From the NCBI RefSeq assembly GCF_003244315.1, contig NZ_QKWH01000006.1:79015-143014 (forward strand): a stretch of DNA of 64,000 nucleotides. The letters are read 5' to 3'. Below the pieces are notes generated by a model. It was not told the origin of the DNA. It was given only the letters and a program-made list of their open reading frames with translations, and did not search any database. Source of the DNA: Xylanimonas oleitrophica. Its GTDB lineage: Bacteria > Actinomycetota > Actinomycetes > Actinomycetales > Cellulomonadaceae. Every line of letters starts with the position of its first letter. Positions within the stretch are counted from its first letter, which is position 1. A program made the position numbers and the translations under genes. This document shows positions 24,109 through 32,687 of this stretch, piece by piece.

Positions 24109-25886
24109 AGCAGCTCCCCGGGGGCGGCGAGGTAGCGGTCGCGGATCGCCTCGGCCGTGCGCATCGCCAGCGCCCCCACGGTGCCCGTCGGGTTCGCCCC
24201 GGGGTTCTGCGGGAACAGCGCGGCGCCCGTCACGAACACGTTCGGGGTGTCCCACACCTGGCCGTAGCTGTTCGTCACGCTGTCGCCCGGCGAGAAGCCC
24301 ATGATCGCTCCGCCGTTGGGGTGGGTGCTCTGGTACTCGTCGATCCGGTACGGGGCCAGCTCCTCGGTCACGTCCGTCCGGTCCGCGCCCATCGCCTGGA
24401 CGATCTCCCCGCACCGGGCCGCCACGTACCGGTAGAGGTTGCGCTCGTTCTCCCGCCAGTCGAACGTGATGCGCAGCATCGGCAGGCCCCACTCGTCCTT
24501 GTACGTGGGGTCCAGGTCCATGAAGTTGCCGTGGTACGCGGGGCTCTCGCCCTCGATCTCCAGGTGCCCCACGCTGTCCCACGACCTGCCGAGCTCGGCC
24601 TTCCACGCCGCGCCCCACTGGCGGGCACCGTCGTTCAGGAGGCCGTCGAGCAGCTGGTCCGAGGAGCTGATCGGCTCGCGCTGCCCGCCCTCGCACTGGA
24701 TCCGCGCGCCGCCGACGAAGTCGACGTCGGAGTGGTCGAAGTTGTCGGCGTTGAAGTCCCACACCTGGGCGTTGGTGCACCCGTTGCCCATGTAGAAGTT
24801 GAACTTCCGCCCCTCCCACAGGCCCTTCGCCGGCGCCTGGTCGAGCTGGTAGGTGTAGTTGCGGCCCACCATGCCGCGGTCGTTGCCGATGCCGTCCGGG
24901 TGGGCGCCGCCGCGCGAGAGCAGCAGCATCCGCACGTTCTCCAGGGTGAACGCCGCGCACACCACGATCTCCGCCGGCTGGAAGTGCTCGGTGCCGCGGG
25001 CGTCCACGTACCGCACGCCGGTGGCCCGCCCGTCGTCGGCCGTCTCGATCTCCAGCGCCCGGCACCGTGTGCGCACCTCGTAGCGGCCGGTGGCCAGCGC
25101 CGGGGGCAGCCACGTGGTCAGCGGGCTCGCCTTGGCGCCCACCTCGCAGCCGTACCGGGTGCAGAACCCGCAGTACAGGCAGCCCGCACGGGTGTTGCCG
25201 TAGGGGTCGGTCCACCCGCGCGACAGGATGCCCGCCGGGGTGGGGAACGGGTGCAGTCCCAGGTCGCGGGACGCCTCGGTGAACAGCTCCCCGAACGCCA
25301 TCGGGGCCAGCGGCGGGTTCGGGTACGGCCTCCGGCGCGGGCCCTCGAACGGGTTGCCGCCCTCGACGATCCGCCCGCCCAGGTTGCCCGCCAGGCCCGA
25401 GACGCCGATGTCGTACTCGACCTTGTCGTAGTACGGCTCCAGCTCCTCGTACGTCACCGGCCAGTCCCGGGCGTCCATCTCCTCCGGGATGCGGTCGGCG
25501 CCGTACCGCTCCACGTTGACGCTGCGGAACCGGAAGTGGTCCGGCAGGAATCGCCACGTCAGGGCCGTCCAGTGCACCATCGACCCGCCCAGCCCCTGCC
25601 CCGGGTGGAACGAGCCGTACTGCCGGAACGGCAGGGTGGGGGCGTCCGCGTTCGGGCGCCACGTCCACGACGTGCGCGAGAGGTCCTGCATCATCGCGAA
25701 CCGGTTGTTGTACCGCAGCGAGTCGTGGTTGTGCGCGAAGTCGGGGTAGGTCCACTGCGCCGGCCCCTGCTCCAGCGAGACCATCCGCACCGAGGTGTCG
25801 GGCAGGATCTGCGAGGCCAGCACGGAGGCGGTCATGCCGCCCCCGATGGTGACGATCTCGACGGGCTCGTGCCGGCGCGCGCTCAC
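24105..25886 (-). CDS. GMC-family dehydrogenase, catalytic subunit (gluconate/glucose dehydrogenase type)
   Basis: 593 residues. The N-terminal FAD dinucleotide fold is IVTIGGGMTASVLAS (about 11-25). The middle has the Cys-rich motif CLYCGFCTRYGCEVG (about 250-264), which in related sugar dehydrogenases lies beside the flavin and can ligate an iron-sulfur cluster. The C-terminal GMC signature has STHPNGGAIMG with the catalytic His and GANPTGTVGALA. It oxidises a sugar, sugar acid or alcohol; the substrate is unknown. It lacks its own TAT signal, so export as a complex with the upstream subunit 3 is expected. Four-base overlap on both sides. Confidence 0.88.
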   Translation of the reverse strand: MSARRHEPVEIVTIGGGMTASVLASQILPDTSVRMVSLEQGPAQWTYPDFAHNHDSLRYNNRFAMMQDLSRTSWTWRPNADAPTLPFRQYGSFHPGQGLGGSMVHWTALTWRFLPDHFRFRSVNVERYGADRIPEEMDARDWPVTYEELEPYYDKVEYDIGVSGLAGNLGGRIVEGGNPFEGPRRRPYPNPPLAPMAFGELFTEASRDLGLHPFPTPAGILSRGWTDPYGNTRAGCLYCGFCTRYGCEVGAKASPLTTWLPPALATGRYEVRTRCRALEIETADDGRATGVRYVDARGTEHFQPAEIVVCAAFTLENVRMLLLSRGGAHPDGIGNDRGMVGRNYTYQLDQAPAKGLWEGRKFNFYMGNGCTNAQVWDFNADNFDHSDVDFVGGARIQCEGGQREPISSSDQLLDGLLNDGARQWGAAWKAELGRSWDSVGHLEIEGESPAYHGNFMDLDPTYKDEWGLPMLRITFDWRENERNLYRYVAARCGEIVQAMGADRTDVTEELAPYRIDEYQSTHPNGGAIMGFSPGDSVTNSYGQVWDTPNVFVTGAALFPQNPGANPTGTVGALAMRTAEAIRDRYLAAPGELL

Positions 25887-26884
25887 GGTCTCGTCACCCC
25901 GTGCTGGTGCTGCTCGATCGCGGGGCGCCCGCCGCCCGGCCGGTCGGGGTTCATGGCCGGCAGGTCGTGCATCGGCTGCGGCGTCTTGCGGGTGCCGTGC
26001 AGCATCTCCGCCGGGGAGTACGAGCGCTGCGCCGCCGGCCAGCCCACCAGCGCCCACCCGGCCATGCCGACGTTCCCGCCGTACAGCGGGTCGGCGAACA
26101 TGCCCTCGATGGTGTCGGTGCGCAGCGTCGCGAAGAAGTTGCCGGGGTGGACGTCGCCGAACACGTCCTCCGCCTGGTCCAGCACGTCCGGGGGAGTGAC
26201 GATCTGCTGGCCGCCGGCCTCCTCGACCGCGCCGCCCGAGTCCCCGGACGCGCCGACGGAGGTCTCCTCCGCCTGCTCGCTGCGCGACAGGTGGTCGTCC
26301 AGCACCACGAGGATCTCGTCCTGCCGGTCGGTGGGAAGGTCGGCGAACAGGGTGCCGAAGCGGGTCTGGGCGTAGCGGTCCAGGGCGGCCAGGCCGCGGC
26401 GGTACGTCTCCTGCGGGGTCAGGCGGTCCTGGTGGCCGTACCGGTAGAGCTGGTCGGTGGCGACGGGCACGGCGTCCGCCGGCACCTCGCCGGGGTCGGT
26501 GTCGTAGCCCTCGGCGAACGGACCCCGGTGGTAGGTGGGCTCGGCGAACGCCTCGTGGTCCGCGAGCTTGCCGTCGATGTAGGTGGCCACGCCCATCTGC
26601 ACGGCGCCCGGGTCGGCCTCGTCGCCCGGCGCGATACGGGCCACCGCCGCCTCCAGGGTGCGGGCCTCCTCCTCGGTGAGGAAGCGGTACCGGCCCGGGG
26701 CGGGGGTCTCGTGGGGCAGGCCGGGGGAGCGCTCGGGCGCCGAGACGTCCTGCGGGGCTCGCCTGCCCGTGTCCGTGGGGGTGCATGCCGCCAGCGCTGC
26801 CGCGCCGCCCACGATCGGCAACGTCTTGAGCAGGGAACGGCGGGAGAGCTCGTGCGGCTGTGCTGCTGTCGGGTCTGCAGTCAT
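25883..26884 (-). CDS. Gluconate 2-dehydrogenase subunit 3 family protein, TAT-exported
   Basis: 333 residues. A twin-arginine signal (SRRSLLKTLPIVGGAAALAAC) ends in a lipobox-like Cys. The mature part contains YRFLTEEEARTLEAAVARIAPGD and HPGNFFATLRTDTIEGMFADPLYGGN, typical of the small gamma subunit. In FAD glucose and gluconate dehydrogenases this subunit escorts the flavoprotein through the TAT system. An Asp/Glu/Ser/Gly-rich insert lies at about 215-240. ATG 26884 is chosen because it starts directly before the TAT signal. It is the first gene of the 15-kb run; its promoter must lie in 26885-27029. Confidence 0.87.
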   Translation of the reverse strand: MTADPTAAQPHELSRRSLLKTLPIVGGAAALAACTPTDTGRRAPQDVSAPERSPGLPHETPAPGRYRFLTEEEARTLEAAVARIAPGDEADPGAVQMGVATYIDGKLADHEAFAEPTYHRGPFAEGYDTDPGEVPADAVPVATDQLYRYGHQDRLTPQETYRRGLAALDRYAQTRFGTLFADLPTDRQDEILVVLDDHLSRSEQAEETSVGASGDSGGAVEEAGGQQIVTPPDVLDQAEDVFGDVHPGNFFATLRTDTIEGMFADPLYGGNVGMAGWALVGWPAAQRSYSPAEMLHGTRKTPQPMHDLPAMNPDRPGGGRPAIEQHQHGVTRP

Positions 26885-27029
26885 GTCAACCCCGGCCTCG
26901 GCGGTGAGCAACGGCTGGGCACCGACAGTAACCGGGGTCACACCGCCCGCAAGGTGAGACGTGTCGGCGGCGACGACGCGATGGGCCGGTCGAGCCGCTG
27001 GTGGGCCGCCTGCGCGGCCGGGCCGGCGC

Positions 27030-27057
27030 GGGGCGCCGCACGCGACAGCGGCGCCTC
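27030..27057 (-). terminator. Hairpin terminator of the amino-acid ABC operon
   Basis: An 8-bp perfect stem (GGCGCCGC / GCGGCGCC) with an 8-base loop, extendable by two pairs, lies five bases past the stop of the ABC ATPase gene. It separates that operon from the respiratory run on the same strand. Confidence 0.6.
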
Positions 27058-27061
27058 CGGA

Positions 27062-27823
27062 TCAGTCCAGGGGGTTGAGCAGCCGGTGCAGGAACTGCCG
27101 GGTGCGCTCCTCGCGGGGGGCGGAGAAGATCTGCGCGGGCGCACCGCGCTCCAGCACCACCCCGCCGTCGAGGAACAGCACCTCGTCGGCCACCGCGCGG
27201 GCGAAGGACAGCTCGTGGGTGACCACCACCATGGTCCAGCCCTCCTCGGCCAGCTCCTTCATCACGGTGAGCACCTCGCCCACCAGCTCCGGGTCGAGGG
27301 CGGAGGTCGGCTCGTCGAACAGCAGCAGGTCAGGGCTCAGGGCCAGGGCCCGCACGATGCCGACGCGCTGCTGCTGGCCGCCGGAGAGCTGGCGCGGGTA
27401 GGCGTCGCGCTTGTCGGCCAGCCCGACGCGGTCGAGGAGCTCGAGCGCCCGTTGCTGGGCCTGCGCGCGCGGCACCCGCCGCACCTGCACGGGCCCCTCC
27501 ATGACGTTCTGCAGCACCGTCATGTGCGGGAACAGGTTGTGCTGCTGGAACACCATCGCCGAGCGGTCGCGCAGCGCGTGGCGCTCGCGCTGCGTCACCG
27601 GGCGGGAGAAGTCGAGGGCGGGGCCGCCGGACACCTCCAGCGTGCCGGCCGACGGCGTCTCCAGGCCGTTGAGCGAGCGCAGCATCGTCGTCTTGCCCGA
27701 GCCGGACGGCCCGATGAGCGCGACCACCTGCCCGCGTCGCACGTCGAGGTCGACGCCGCGCAGCACCTCGTGGTCACCGAACGCCTTGCGGATGCCGCGG
27801 GCGGTGAGGAGCGTGTCAGACAT
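27062..27823 (-). CDS. Amino-acid ABC transporter ATP-binding protein
   Basis: 253 residues. Walker [13 protein letters not shown]-loop [17 protein letters not shown], signature [16 protein letters not shown], Walker [17 protein letters not shown] and switch His in [11 protein letters not shown]. The sequence is of the GlnQ/TcyC polar-amino-acid class. It powers the permease encoded just upstream, whose stop it overlaps by eight bases. Last gene of a binding protein-permease-ATPase operon. Confidence 0.93.
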   Translation of the reverse strand: MSDTLLTARGIRKAFGDHEVLRGVDLDVRRGQVVALIGPSGSGKTTMLRSLNGLETPSAGTLEVSGGPALDFSRPVTQRERHALRDRSAMVFQQHNLFPHMTVLQNVMEGPVQVRRVPRAQAQQRALELLDRVGLADKRDAYPRQLSGGQQQRVGIVRALALSPDLLLFDEPTSALDPELVGEVLTVMKELAEEGWTMVVVTHELSFARAVADEVLFLDGGVVLERGAPAQIFSAPREERTRQFLHRLLNPLD

Positions 27824-28478
27824 ACCGCTCCAGCCTCCTCTCGAGGCGGGTCTGGGCGAAGGACAGCACCGTGCAGAACAGCCAGTAGACGAGTGCGGCC
27901 TCGAGGTACAGCAGCATGTAGTCGAACGTGGCCGACGCGATGACCTGCGCCTGCCGGAACGCCTCTGCCACGAGGATGAGCGACGCGAGCGACGTGTCCT
28001 TGACCAGCGAGATGAACGTGTTCGACAACGGCGGCACGGAGACCCGCGCGGCCTGCGGCAGCACGATGCGGCGCAGCGCCCGGGTACGGGACATGCCCAC
28101 GGTGTACGCGGCCTCCCACTGCCCCTGCGGCACCGACAGGATCGCCGCCCGGATCACCTCGGCCGCATAGCCGCCCACGTTGAGGGAGAACGCCACCACG
28201 GCGCTCGGCCACGGGTCGATGGTCACGCCCAGCGAGGGCAGGCCGTAGAAGATGACGAACAGCTGCACCAGCAGCGGGGTGCCGCGGATGACGGACACGT
28301 ACGCGCGGCCCAGCCACGCCAGCAGCGGGTTCTTCGACAGGCGCAGCAGCGCGACGCCCAGCGCCAGCACCAGGCCGATCGCGAACGACACGAGCGCGAG
28401 CGGGATGGTGCCCTTGAGGCCGCCCAGCACGATCGGCCAGAACGACGAGGCGAACAGCTCCCAGTTCACGTCCGCCAC
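27816..28478 (-). CDS. Amino-acid (probably cystine) ABC transporter permease
   Basis: 220 residues with five to six membrane spans. The HEAM-family segment [20 protein letters not shown] and the EAA loop [23 protein letters not shown] identify a polar amino-acid permease close to YecS/TcyB. GTG at 28478 is used; the GTG at 28469 has a better-placed GAGGTGG and is an alternative start. It lies 81 bases after the binding-protein gene. Confidence 0.92.
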   Translation of the reverse strand: MADVNWELFASSFWPIVLGGLKGTIPLALVSFAIGLVLALGVALLRLSKNPLLAWLGRAYVSVIRGTPLLVQLFVIFYGLPSLGVTIDPWPSAVVAFSLNVGGYAAEVIRAAILSVPQGQWEAAYTVGMSRTRALRRIVLPQAARVSVPPLSNTFISLVKDTSLASLILVAEAFRQAQVIASATFDYMLLYLEAALVYWLFCTVLSFAQTRLERRLERYV

Positions 28479-28559
28479 CTCACCACGCCCCGACGTCGGT
28501 CGCGCGGCACGGCGTGGGGGAGGCGGGCGCGGCCTGGGCCGCGCCCGCCCCGCCCGGCG

Positions 28560-29369
28560 TCACTGCGAGACGTCCTGGCCGAAGTACTTCTCCGACAGCT
28601 CGGCCAGCGTGCCGTCGGCGGCCAGCTCGGCGAGAGCGCCGTCGATGGCCTCGGCCAGCGCCTCGCGCTGCTGCGTGAACACGAACGCCGAGCGCGAGGT
28701 GTCCTCGGTCTCCGCGGCCACCGCCAGACCCGACTCGCCGTTCTCCTTGACGTAGTCGAGGTACGTCAGCGAGTCGTTGATGGTGGCGTCCACGCGGCCC
28801 TGCTGCAGCAGCGACACGGCCTGCGCCCAGCCCTCGACGGGCTCCACGTTGGCGCCCGAGTCCGTGGCGAGCTGGTACCAGTTGCTGGTGAGGGACTGCG
28901 CGGTCGTCTTGCCGGCGAGGTCGTCGAAGCTGGAGATCGACGTGTCGCCCTCGTTCACCACGACGACGCCGCGCGAGACGGTGTACGGGGTGGAGAAGAC
29001 GTACTTCTCCTCACGCTCGGGCGTGATCGACACCTGGTTGGCGATGGTGTCGAACCGACCGGCGTCGAGGCCCGCGAAGATGGCGTCCCACTGCGTCTCC
29101 TGGAAGCGGATCTCCAGGTCCAGCTTCTCGGCGACGGCGCGCGCCACGTCGACGTCGTAGCCGACGAGGTCGCCGGCGCCGCCCTCGTGGTAGCTGAAGG
29201 GGCGGTAGGTGCCCTCGGTGGCGACGGTGAGGGTGCCGGCGTTCACGAGCCCCAGGTCGTCGCCGTCGGCGGAGGCGTCGCTGCCGGAGCCGGAGCCGGA
29301 GCCGCACGCGGCCAGCGTCGCGGCGAGGGCGGTGGTGGCGAGGGCGGCGAGGGCGCGGCTGCGGCGCAT
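28560..29369 (-). CDS. Amino-acid ABC transporter substrate-binding lipoprotein, cystine type
   Basis: 269 residues. Lipobox LAAC (Cys about 22) and a Ser/Gly linker, then an SBP_bac_3 domain: LTVATEGTYRPFSYHE, GYDVDVARAVAEKL, WDAIFAGLDAGRFD, QVSITPEREEKYVFSTPY and the hinge GRVDATINDSLTYLDY. These blocks match the FliY/TcyJ cystine-binding group best, though ligand choice is an inference. AGGAG lies seven bases before the ATG. The leader upstream resembles a SAM-binding riboswitch. Confidence 0.9.
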   Translation of the reverse strand: MRRSRALAALATTALAATLAACGSGSGSGSDASADGDDLGLVNAGTLTVATEGTYRPFSYHEGGAGDLVGYDVDVARAVAEKLDLEIRFQETQWDAIFAGLDAGRFDTIANQVSITPEREEKYVFSTPYTVSRGVVVVNEGDTSISSFDDLAGKTTAQSLTSNWYQLATDSGANVEPVEGWAQAVSLLQQGRVDATINDSLTYLDYVKENGESGLAVAAETEDTSRSAFVFTQQREALAEAIDGALAELAADGTLAELSEKYFGQDVSQ

Positions 29370-29376
29370 GGTGGTT

Positions 29377-29478
29377 CTCCTGCGGGTCGTGACGGGGTCG
29401 GTGCGGGCACCGGGCCGGCGGTTGCCGGGGCGCCTCGCGGGTGCGACGAGCGCCAGGGGCAGAACTCTGACCTACGAC
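29377..29478 (-). ncRNA. Candidate SAM-I/SAM-IV-like riboswitch leader
   Basis: Reading the minus strand, GTCGT and GGTC near the 5' end can pair with GACC and ACGAC near the 3' end as a broken P1. GGTCAGAG follows. A hairpin leads to GGCAACC (29426-29420), a 4-bp stem ACCG/CGGT around a six-base loop, then GGTGCC (29411-29406). The order GGCAACC, short stem, GGTGCC is the core of the SAM-I/SAM-IV clan. The 3' end lies next to the AGGAG of the binding-protein gene, so translational control is possible. The match is partial and made by eye. Confidence 0.35.
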
Positions 29479-29507
29479 TCATCGACTCCGCAATTGAATC
29501 TCATCGA
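29478..29507. promoter_or_regulatory. Direct repeat CTCATCGA x2, 22 bp apart, in promoter region
   Basis: CTCATCGA occurs at 29478-29485 and 29500-29507, two helical turns apart, in the least GC-rich part of this intergenic region. On the minus strand TTGCGG (29493-29488), an 18-base spacer and CAGAGT give a possible promoter within and beside the repeat. It may be an operator for the amino-acid ABC operon. Confidence 0.35.
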
Positions 29508-29617
29508 TCAGGCCGATGCCGCGGCGCACGTCACACCCGAGCACCAGGGGACGGGCACCATCCCGCGGCCAACCCCTGCGGTCGGCGGCCACAGGCCCTT
29601 CGAGGCAGGATGAGCGG

Positions 29618-29974
29618 ATGCGCGACGTCGACCTGCACCGCGCCGAGGAACGCCTGCGTGCCCGCCTCACCGAGGTCGAGCAGCTCGTGGCCGCCCAGCG
29701 TGCGCTCGCCGCCGAGATCGCCGACTCCGGCAAGGACGCCAACACCGACGACGAGCACGACCCCGAGGGGTCCACCCTCGCCTGGGAGCGGCAGCAGGCC
29801 TCCGCGCTCGCCGCCGGGGCCGCCGCCGAGCGCGACGTGCTGCTCGCCGCGCTCGCCCGCGTCGCGGACGGCACCTACGGGCGGTGCGAGGTGTGCGGGC
29901 GGGCGATCCCCGAGGCGCGGCTCGAGGTGCGGCCCGGCGCCACGCGCTGCGTGGAGCACGCGGCGGCGCGCTGA
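29618..29974 (+). CDS. DksA/TraR-family zinc-finger protein
   Basis: 118 residues. A charged N-terminal coiled coil (about 4-75, with NTDDEHDPEGS in the hairpin region) is followed by the zinc finger GRCEVCGRAIPEARLEV and RCVEH. The finger has Cys-x2-Cys then Cys-x2-His, so the fourth Cys of classic DksA is His. Small actinobacterial members are presumed to act on RNA polymerase; this is not proven. CAGGAT six bases before the ATG may be a leaderless -10 box. Convergent with the permease gene downstream. Confidence 0.85.
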   Translation: MRDVDLHRAEERLRARLTEVEQLVAAQRALAAEIADSGKDANTDDEHDPEGSTLAWERQQASALAAGAAAERDVLLAALARVADGTYGRCEVCGRAIPEARLEVRPGATRCVEHAAAR

Positions 29975-29979
29975 CGGCG

Positions 29980-31317
29980 TCAGGCCGTGGCTCGGCCCCG
30001 GCGCGTCAGCCGCATCACCGCGTACAGCACCGCCCCCAGGGCGAGCAGCGCCCCGGCGCGCAGCCACGTGGCGCCGTCCTGCTGGGTCAGGAGCAGCACG
30101 CAGCTGGCCACACCCAGCACGGGCACCACGGTCGCCACCCGGAAGTGGGGTCGCTCCACGGTCTCCCGGCGCAGCACCAGCACGGCCACGTTGGTGCTGA
30201 GGAACACCAGCAGCAGGAGCAGCACCACCGTCTCGGCCAGGGCGGCGAGATCGCCGGTGAAGACGAGCGCCATGGCGACGAGCGTGGTGGTCACGATCGC
30301 CACCCACGGGGTGCGGCGGCCCGGCAGCACCCGGCCCAGCACGCGGGGCAGGAGGTGCTGCTCGGCCATGCCGTAGGCGAGCCGGCTGGCCATGATCATC
30401 GTCAGGAGGGCGCCGTTGGCCACCGCGACGAGTGCCACGAGCGAGAAGAGCCGTTCGGGCACGATGCCTGCCGCGGCCACGACCTCCAGCAGCGGGCCGC
30501 TCGAGCCCGCCAGGGTCTGCGGGTCGACGACGGCGACGGCGGCCACGCTGACCAGCACGTAGACGACGCCGGCGGTGATCAGGGCCCCGAACAGCGCGCG
30601 CGGGTAGACGCGCCGCACGTCGCGGACCTCCTCGGCCACGTTGGCGGACGTCTCGAACCCGACGAACGAGTAGTACGCGAGCACGGCGGCACCCAGCACG
30701 GCGAGGGCCGGGGTGGTTCCTTCCGTGAACTGCGTGACCCGGCCGACGTCGCCCTGGCCGCGGCCGAGCACCACCGCCGCCAGCACGACGACGAGCACCA
30801 GGCCGCTTACCTCCACGATCGTCATGACGACGTTGGCCCCGAGCGACTCGCGGATGCCGCGCGCGTTGAGGGCGGCGACCGCCACCAGGAACAGCAGCGC
30901 CACGAGCCGCTGCGGGGCGTCGACGAACGCGCCGAAGTAGTCGCCCGCGAACGCCAGGGACAGGCCTGCCGCGCTGGTGACACCGGCCGCCAGCATCGAG
31001 AAGCCCACCAGGAACGAGAGCGCCGGCTGCCGGAAGGCTCGCTGGGCGAACACGGCGGCACCGCCGGCGCGGGGGTACTTGGTGACGAGCTCGGCGTACG
31101 ACCCGGCGGTGAGCAGCGCCAGGCCGAGCGCCACCAGCAGGGGGAGCCAGACGGCGCCGCCCACCTCGCCCGCCATGGCGCCGACGAGGGCGTAGACGCC
31201 GGCGCCGAGCACGTCACCCAGGATGAACAGGTACAGGAGCCGGCCGCTGACGGACCGGGAGAGCCGGGTCTCGTCACCCGTGGGTGCCGCGCCGGGTTCG
31301 GTGGAGCTGCTGGTCAT
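29980..31317 (-). CDS. APC-family amino acid permease
   Basis: 445 residues with about twelve membrane spans. The first helix has ILGDVLGAGVYALVG, the APC unwound-helix motif; YPRAGGAAVFA and FVGFETSANVAEEVRD are also family marks. It probably imports an amino acid or amine by proton symport; the substrate cannot be read from the sequence. ATG 31317 is chosen at the head of the Ser/Thr-rich N-terminus. Five bases separate its stop from that of the convergent DksA-like gene. Confidence 0.87.
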   Translation of the reverse strand: MTSSSTEPGAAPTGDETRLSRSVSGRLLYLFILGDVLGAGVYALVGAMAGEVGGAVWLPLLVALGLALLTAGSYAELVTKYPRAGGAAVFAQRAFRQPALSFLVGFSMLAAGVTSAAGLSLAFAGDYFGAFVDAPQRLVALLFLVAVAALNARGIRESLGANVVMTIVEVSGLVLVVVLAAVVLGRGQGDVGRVTQFTEGTTPALAVLGAAVLAYYSFVGFETSANVAEEVRDVRRVYPRALFGALITAGVVYVLVSVAAVAVVDPQTLAGSSGPLLEVVAAAGIVPERLFSLVALVAVANGALLTMIMASRLAYGMAEQHLLPRVLGRVLPGRRTPWVAIVTTTLVAMALVFTGDLAALAETVVLLLLLVFLSTNVAVLVLRRETVERPHFRVATVVPVLGVASCVLLLTQQDGATWLRAGALLALGAVLYAVMRLTRRGRATA

Positions 31318-31406
31318 GGCCCCAGACGTTGGCACGGAGCGGCCGCGCTCGCTGCCTGGGGGCGCCGTCGGGGGCCGGAGCCTGGCGCGCGTGACAGCAT
31401 GACCGG

Positions 31407-32027
31407 GTGCGCGTGCAGCCGGTGACGTTCGAGGCCGTGGTGGAGCACGTCGTCGGCCTGGTCGCGGCCCGCGAGCGCACGACGGCGGTGCGCGTCCTGG
31501 TGGACGGGCACCCCGCCGCGCAGCCCGAGGTGCTTGCCGACGCGCTGGTCGAGCCGCTGCGCGCCGCCGGCCGTCCCGTCGCACGGGTGCGGGTGCGCGA
31601 CTTCCTGCGCCCGGCCTCGCTCCGGCTGGAGCACGGGCGCCGGGACGCGGACTCGCTCCTGGACGGGTGGATCGACGTCGGCGGGCTGAACCGCGAGGTG
31701 CTGACGTCCGTGGTGGAGCGGGGCCGCTACCTGCCGACGCTGCGCGACCCGGTGACGGACCGCTCCACGCGGGCGCCCTACGTCGAGGCCCCGCCCGGCA
31801 CCGCCGTCGTGCTGGACGGCACGCTGGCGATGGGGCGGGGCCTGGACGTGGACCTCGCGGTGCACCTGGCGCTGCGGCCGCCCGCCGAGACGCGGGGAAC
31901 CCCCTTGGACGACGCGTGGCAGCTCGCTGCCTACGACCGGTACCGGCGTGAGGTGGCGCCGGAGCGGCGGGCCGACGTCGTCGTCCGGATGGACGACCGG
32001 CGGCACCCCGCCCTGGTGCTGCGCTGA
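31407..32027 (+). CDS. Uridine-kinase-like protein with degenerate P-loop
   Basis: 206 residues resembling the actinobacterial uridine kinase family: VRVLVDGHPAAQPEVLADAL at the P-loop position, RVRDFLRPAS, the block DSLLDGWIDVGGLNREVL, and a C-terminal AAYDRYRREVAPERRADVVV. The Walker A Gly-Lys-Ser/Thr is absent (DGHPAAQP), so ATP binding is doubtful although the rest of the fold is kept. It may be a non-catalytic paralogue. GTG start with CAGCAT six bases upstream. Confidence 0.7.
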   Translation: MRVQPVTFEAVVEHVVGLVAARERTTAVRVLVDGHPAAQPEVLADALVEPLRAAGRPVARVRVRDFLRPASLRLEHGRRDADSLLDGWIDVGGLNREVLTSVVERGRYLPTLRDPVTDRSTRAPYVEAPPGTAVVLDGTLAMGRGLDVDLAVHLALRPPAETRGTPLDDAWQLAAYDRYRREVAPERRADVVVRMDDRRHPALVLR

Positions 32028-32050
32028 GCGCTACGGGCGCCGCGCGCCGG

Positions 32051-32545
32051 TCACCCGGCGCAGGTCATGGACTCCGAACGGCCGCCGCAGGTGGCGCCGA
32101 ACTCCTGGTACTCCGTGCCGGGGAGCGACTTCGCGAAGAGGTCCTCGCAGCTGCCGTCGTCGCCGCCGGCGCAGCCGTCCCACAGGACGTCGAGCACGGC
32201 GTTGTCGCCGTACGCCTGCCCGTCCTGCACGTCCGACAGCGTGCGGACGGCGACGCCGATCAGCAGACCCCACACCAGGACGGCGACAGCCCCGAGCGCG
32301 ATGCCGGCGATCGCCAGGCCCTTGCCCGCGCGGCCGGTCTTCCGTGTGCGGTTGAGGCCCACGACGCCCAGGACGATCGGCACCACGCCGAGCCCGACGA
32401 CGCCGGTGACGAGCGCGGCGATCGAGAACCCGTCGGTGCCCTGCGCGGGCGGCAGGGCGGCGCCGGGGGTGTGGGGGCTCGCCGCGTGCGGGGCGGGCGC
32501 CTCCACCGTGGCCGGCTGCGGGCTGGGCGTGCGGGGGTCGGTCAC
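32051..32545 (-). CDS. DUF4190 membrane protein with Cys-containing C-terminal domain (copy 1)
   Basis: 164 residues. A Pro/Ala-rich cytoplasmic tail (about 1-38) precedes two membrane helices (about 40-62 and 75-100) of the DUF4190 type (GFSIAALVTGVVGLGVVPIVLGVVGL). The outside C-terminal domain contains GQAYGDNAVLDVLWDGCAGG, a Cys in CEDLF, and TCGG. It is clearly paralogous to the next gene on the same strand. GTG start with GGAGG upstream. Function unknown. Confidence 0.78.
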   Translation of the reverse strand: MTDPRTPSPQPATVEAPAPHAASPHTPGAALPPAQGTDGFSIAALVTGVVGLGVVPIVLGVVGLNRTRKTGRAGKGLAIAGIALGAVAVLVWGLLIGVAVRTLSDVQDGQAYGDNAVLDVLWDGCAGGDDGSCEDLFAKSLPGTEYQEFGATCGGRSESMTCAG

Positions 32546-32687
32546 GGTGCCTCCTCGGACGGTGCGTGCGCCCAGTGTGACGGACGCGGCAGGCCCTGAC
32601 CAGCGCAGACGTCGGATCGTCGGCCTGATGCTGCTGCCCGGCGGATCCTGCCGCGCGCCCGGCCCGGCCGGCTGGCTCAGGGCGTCG

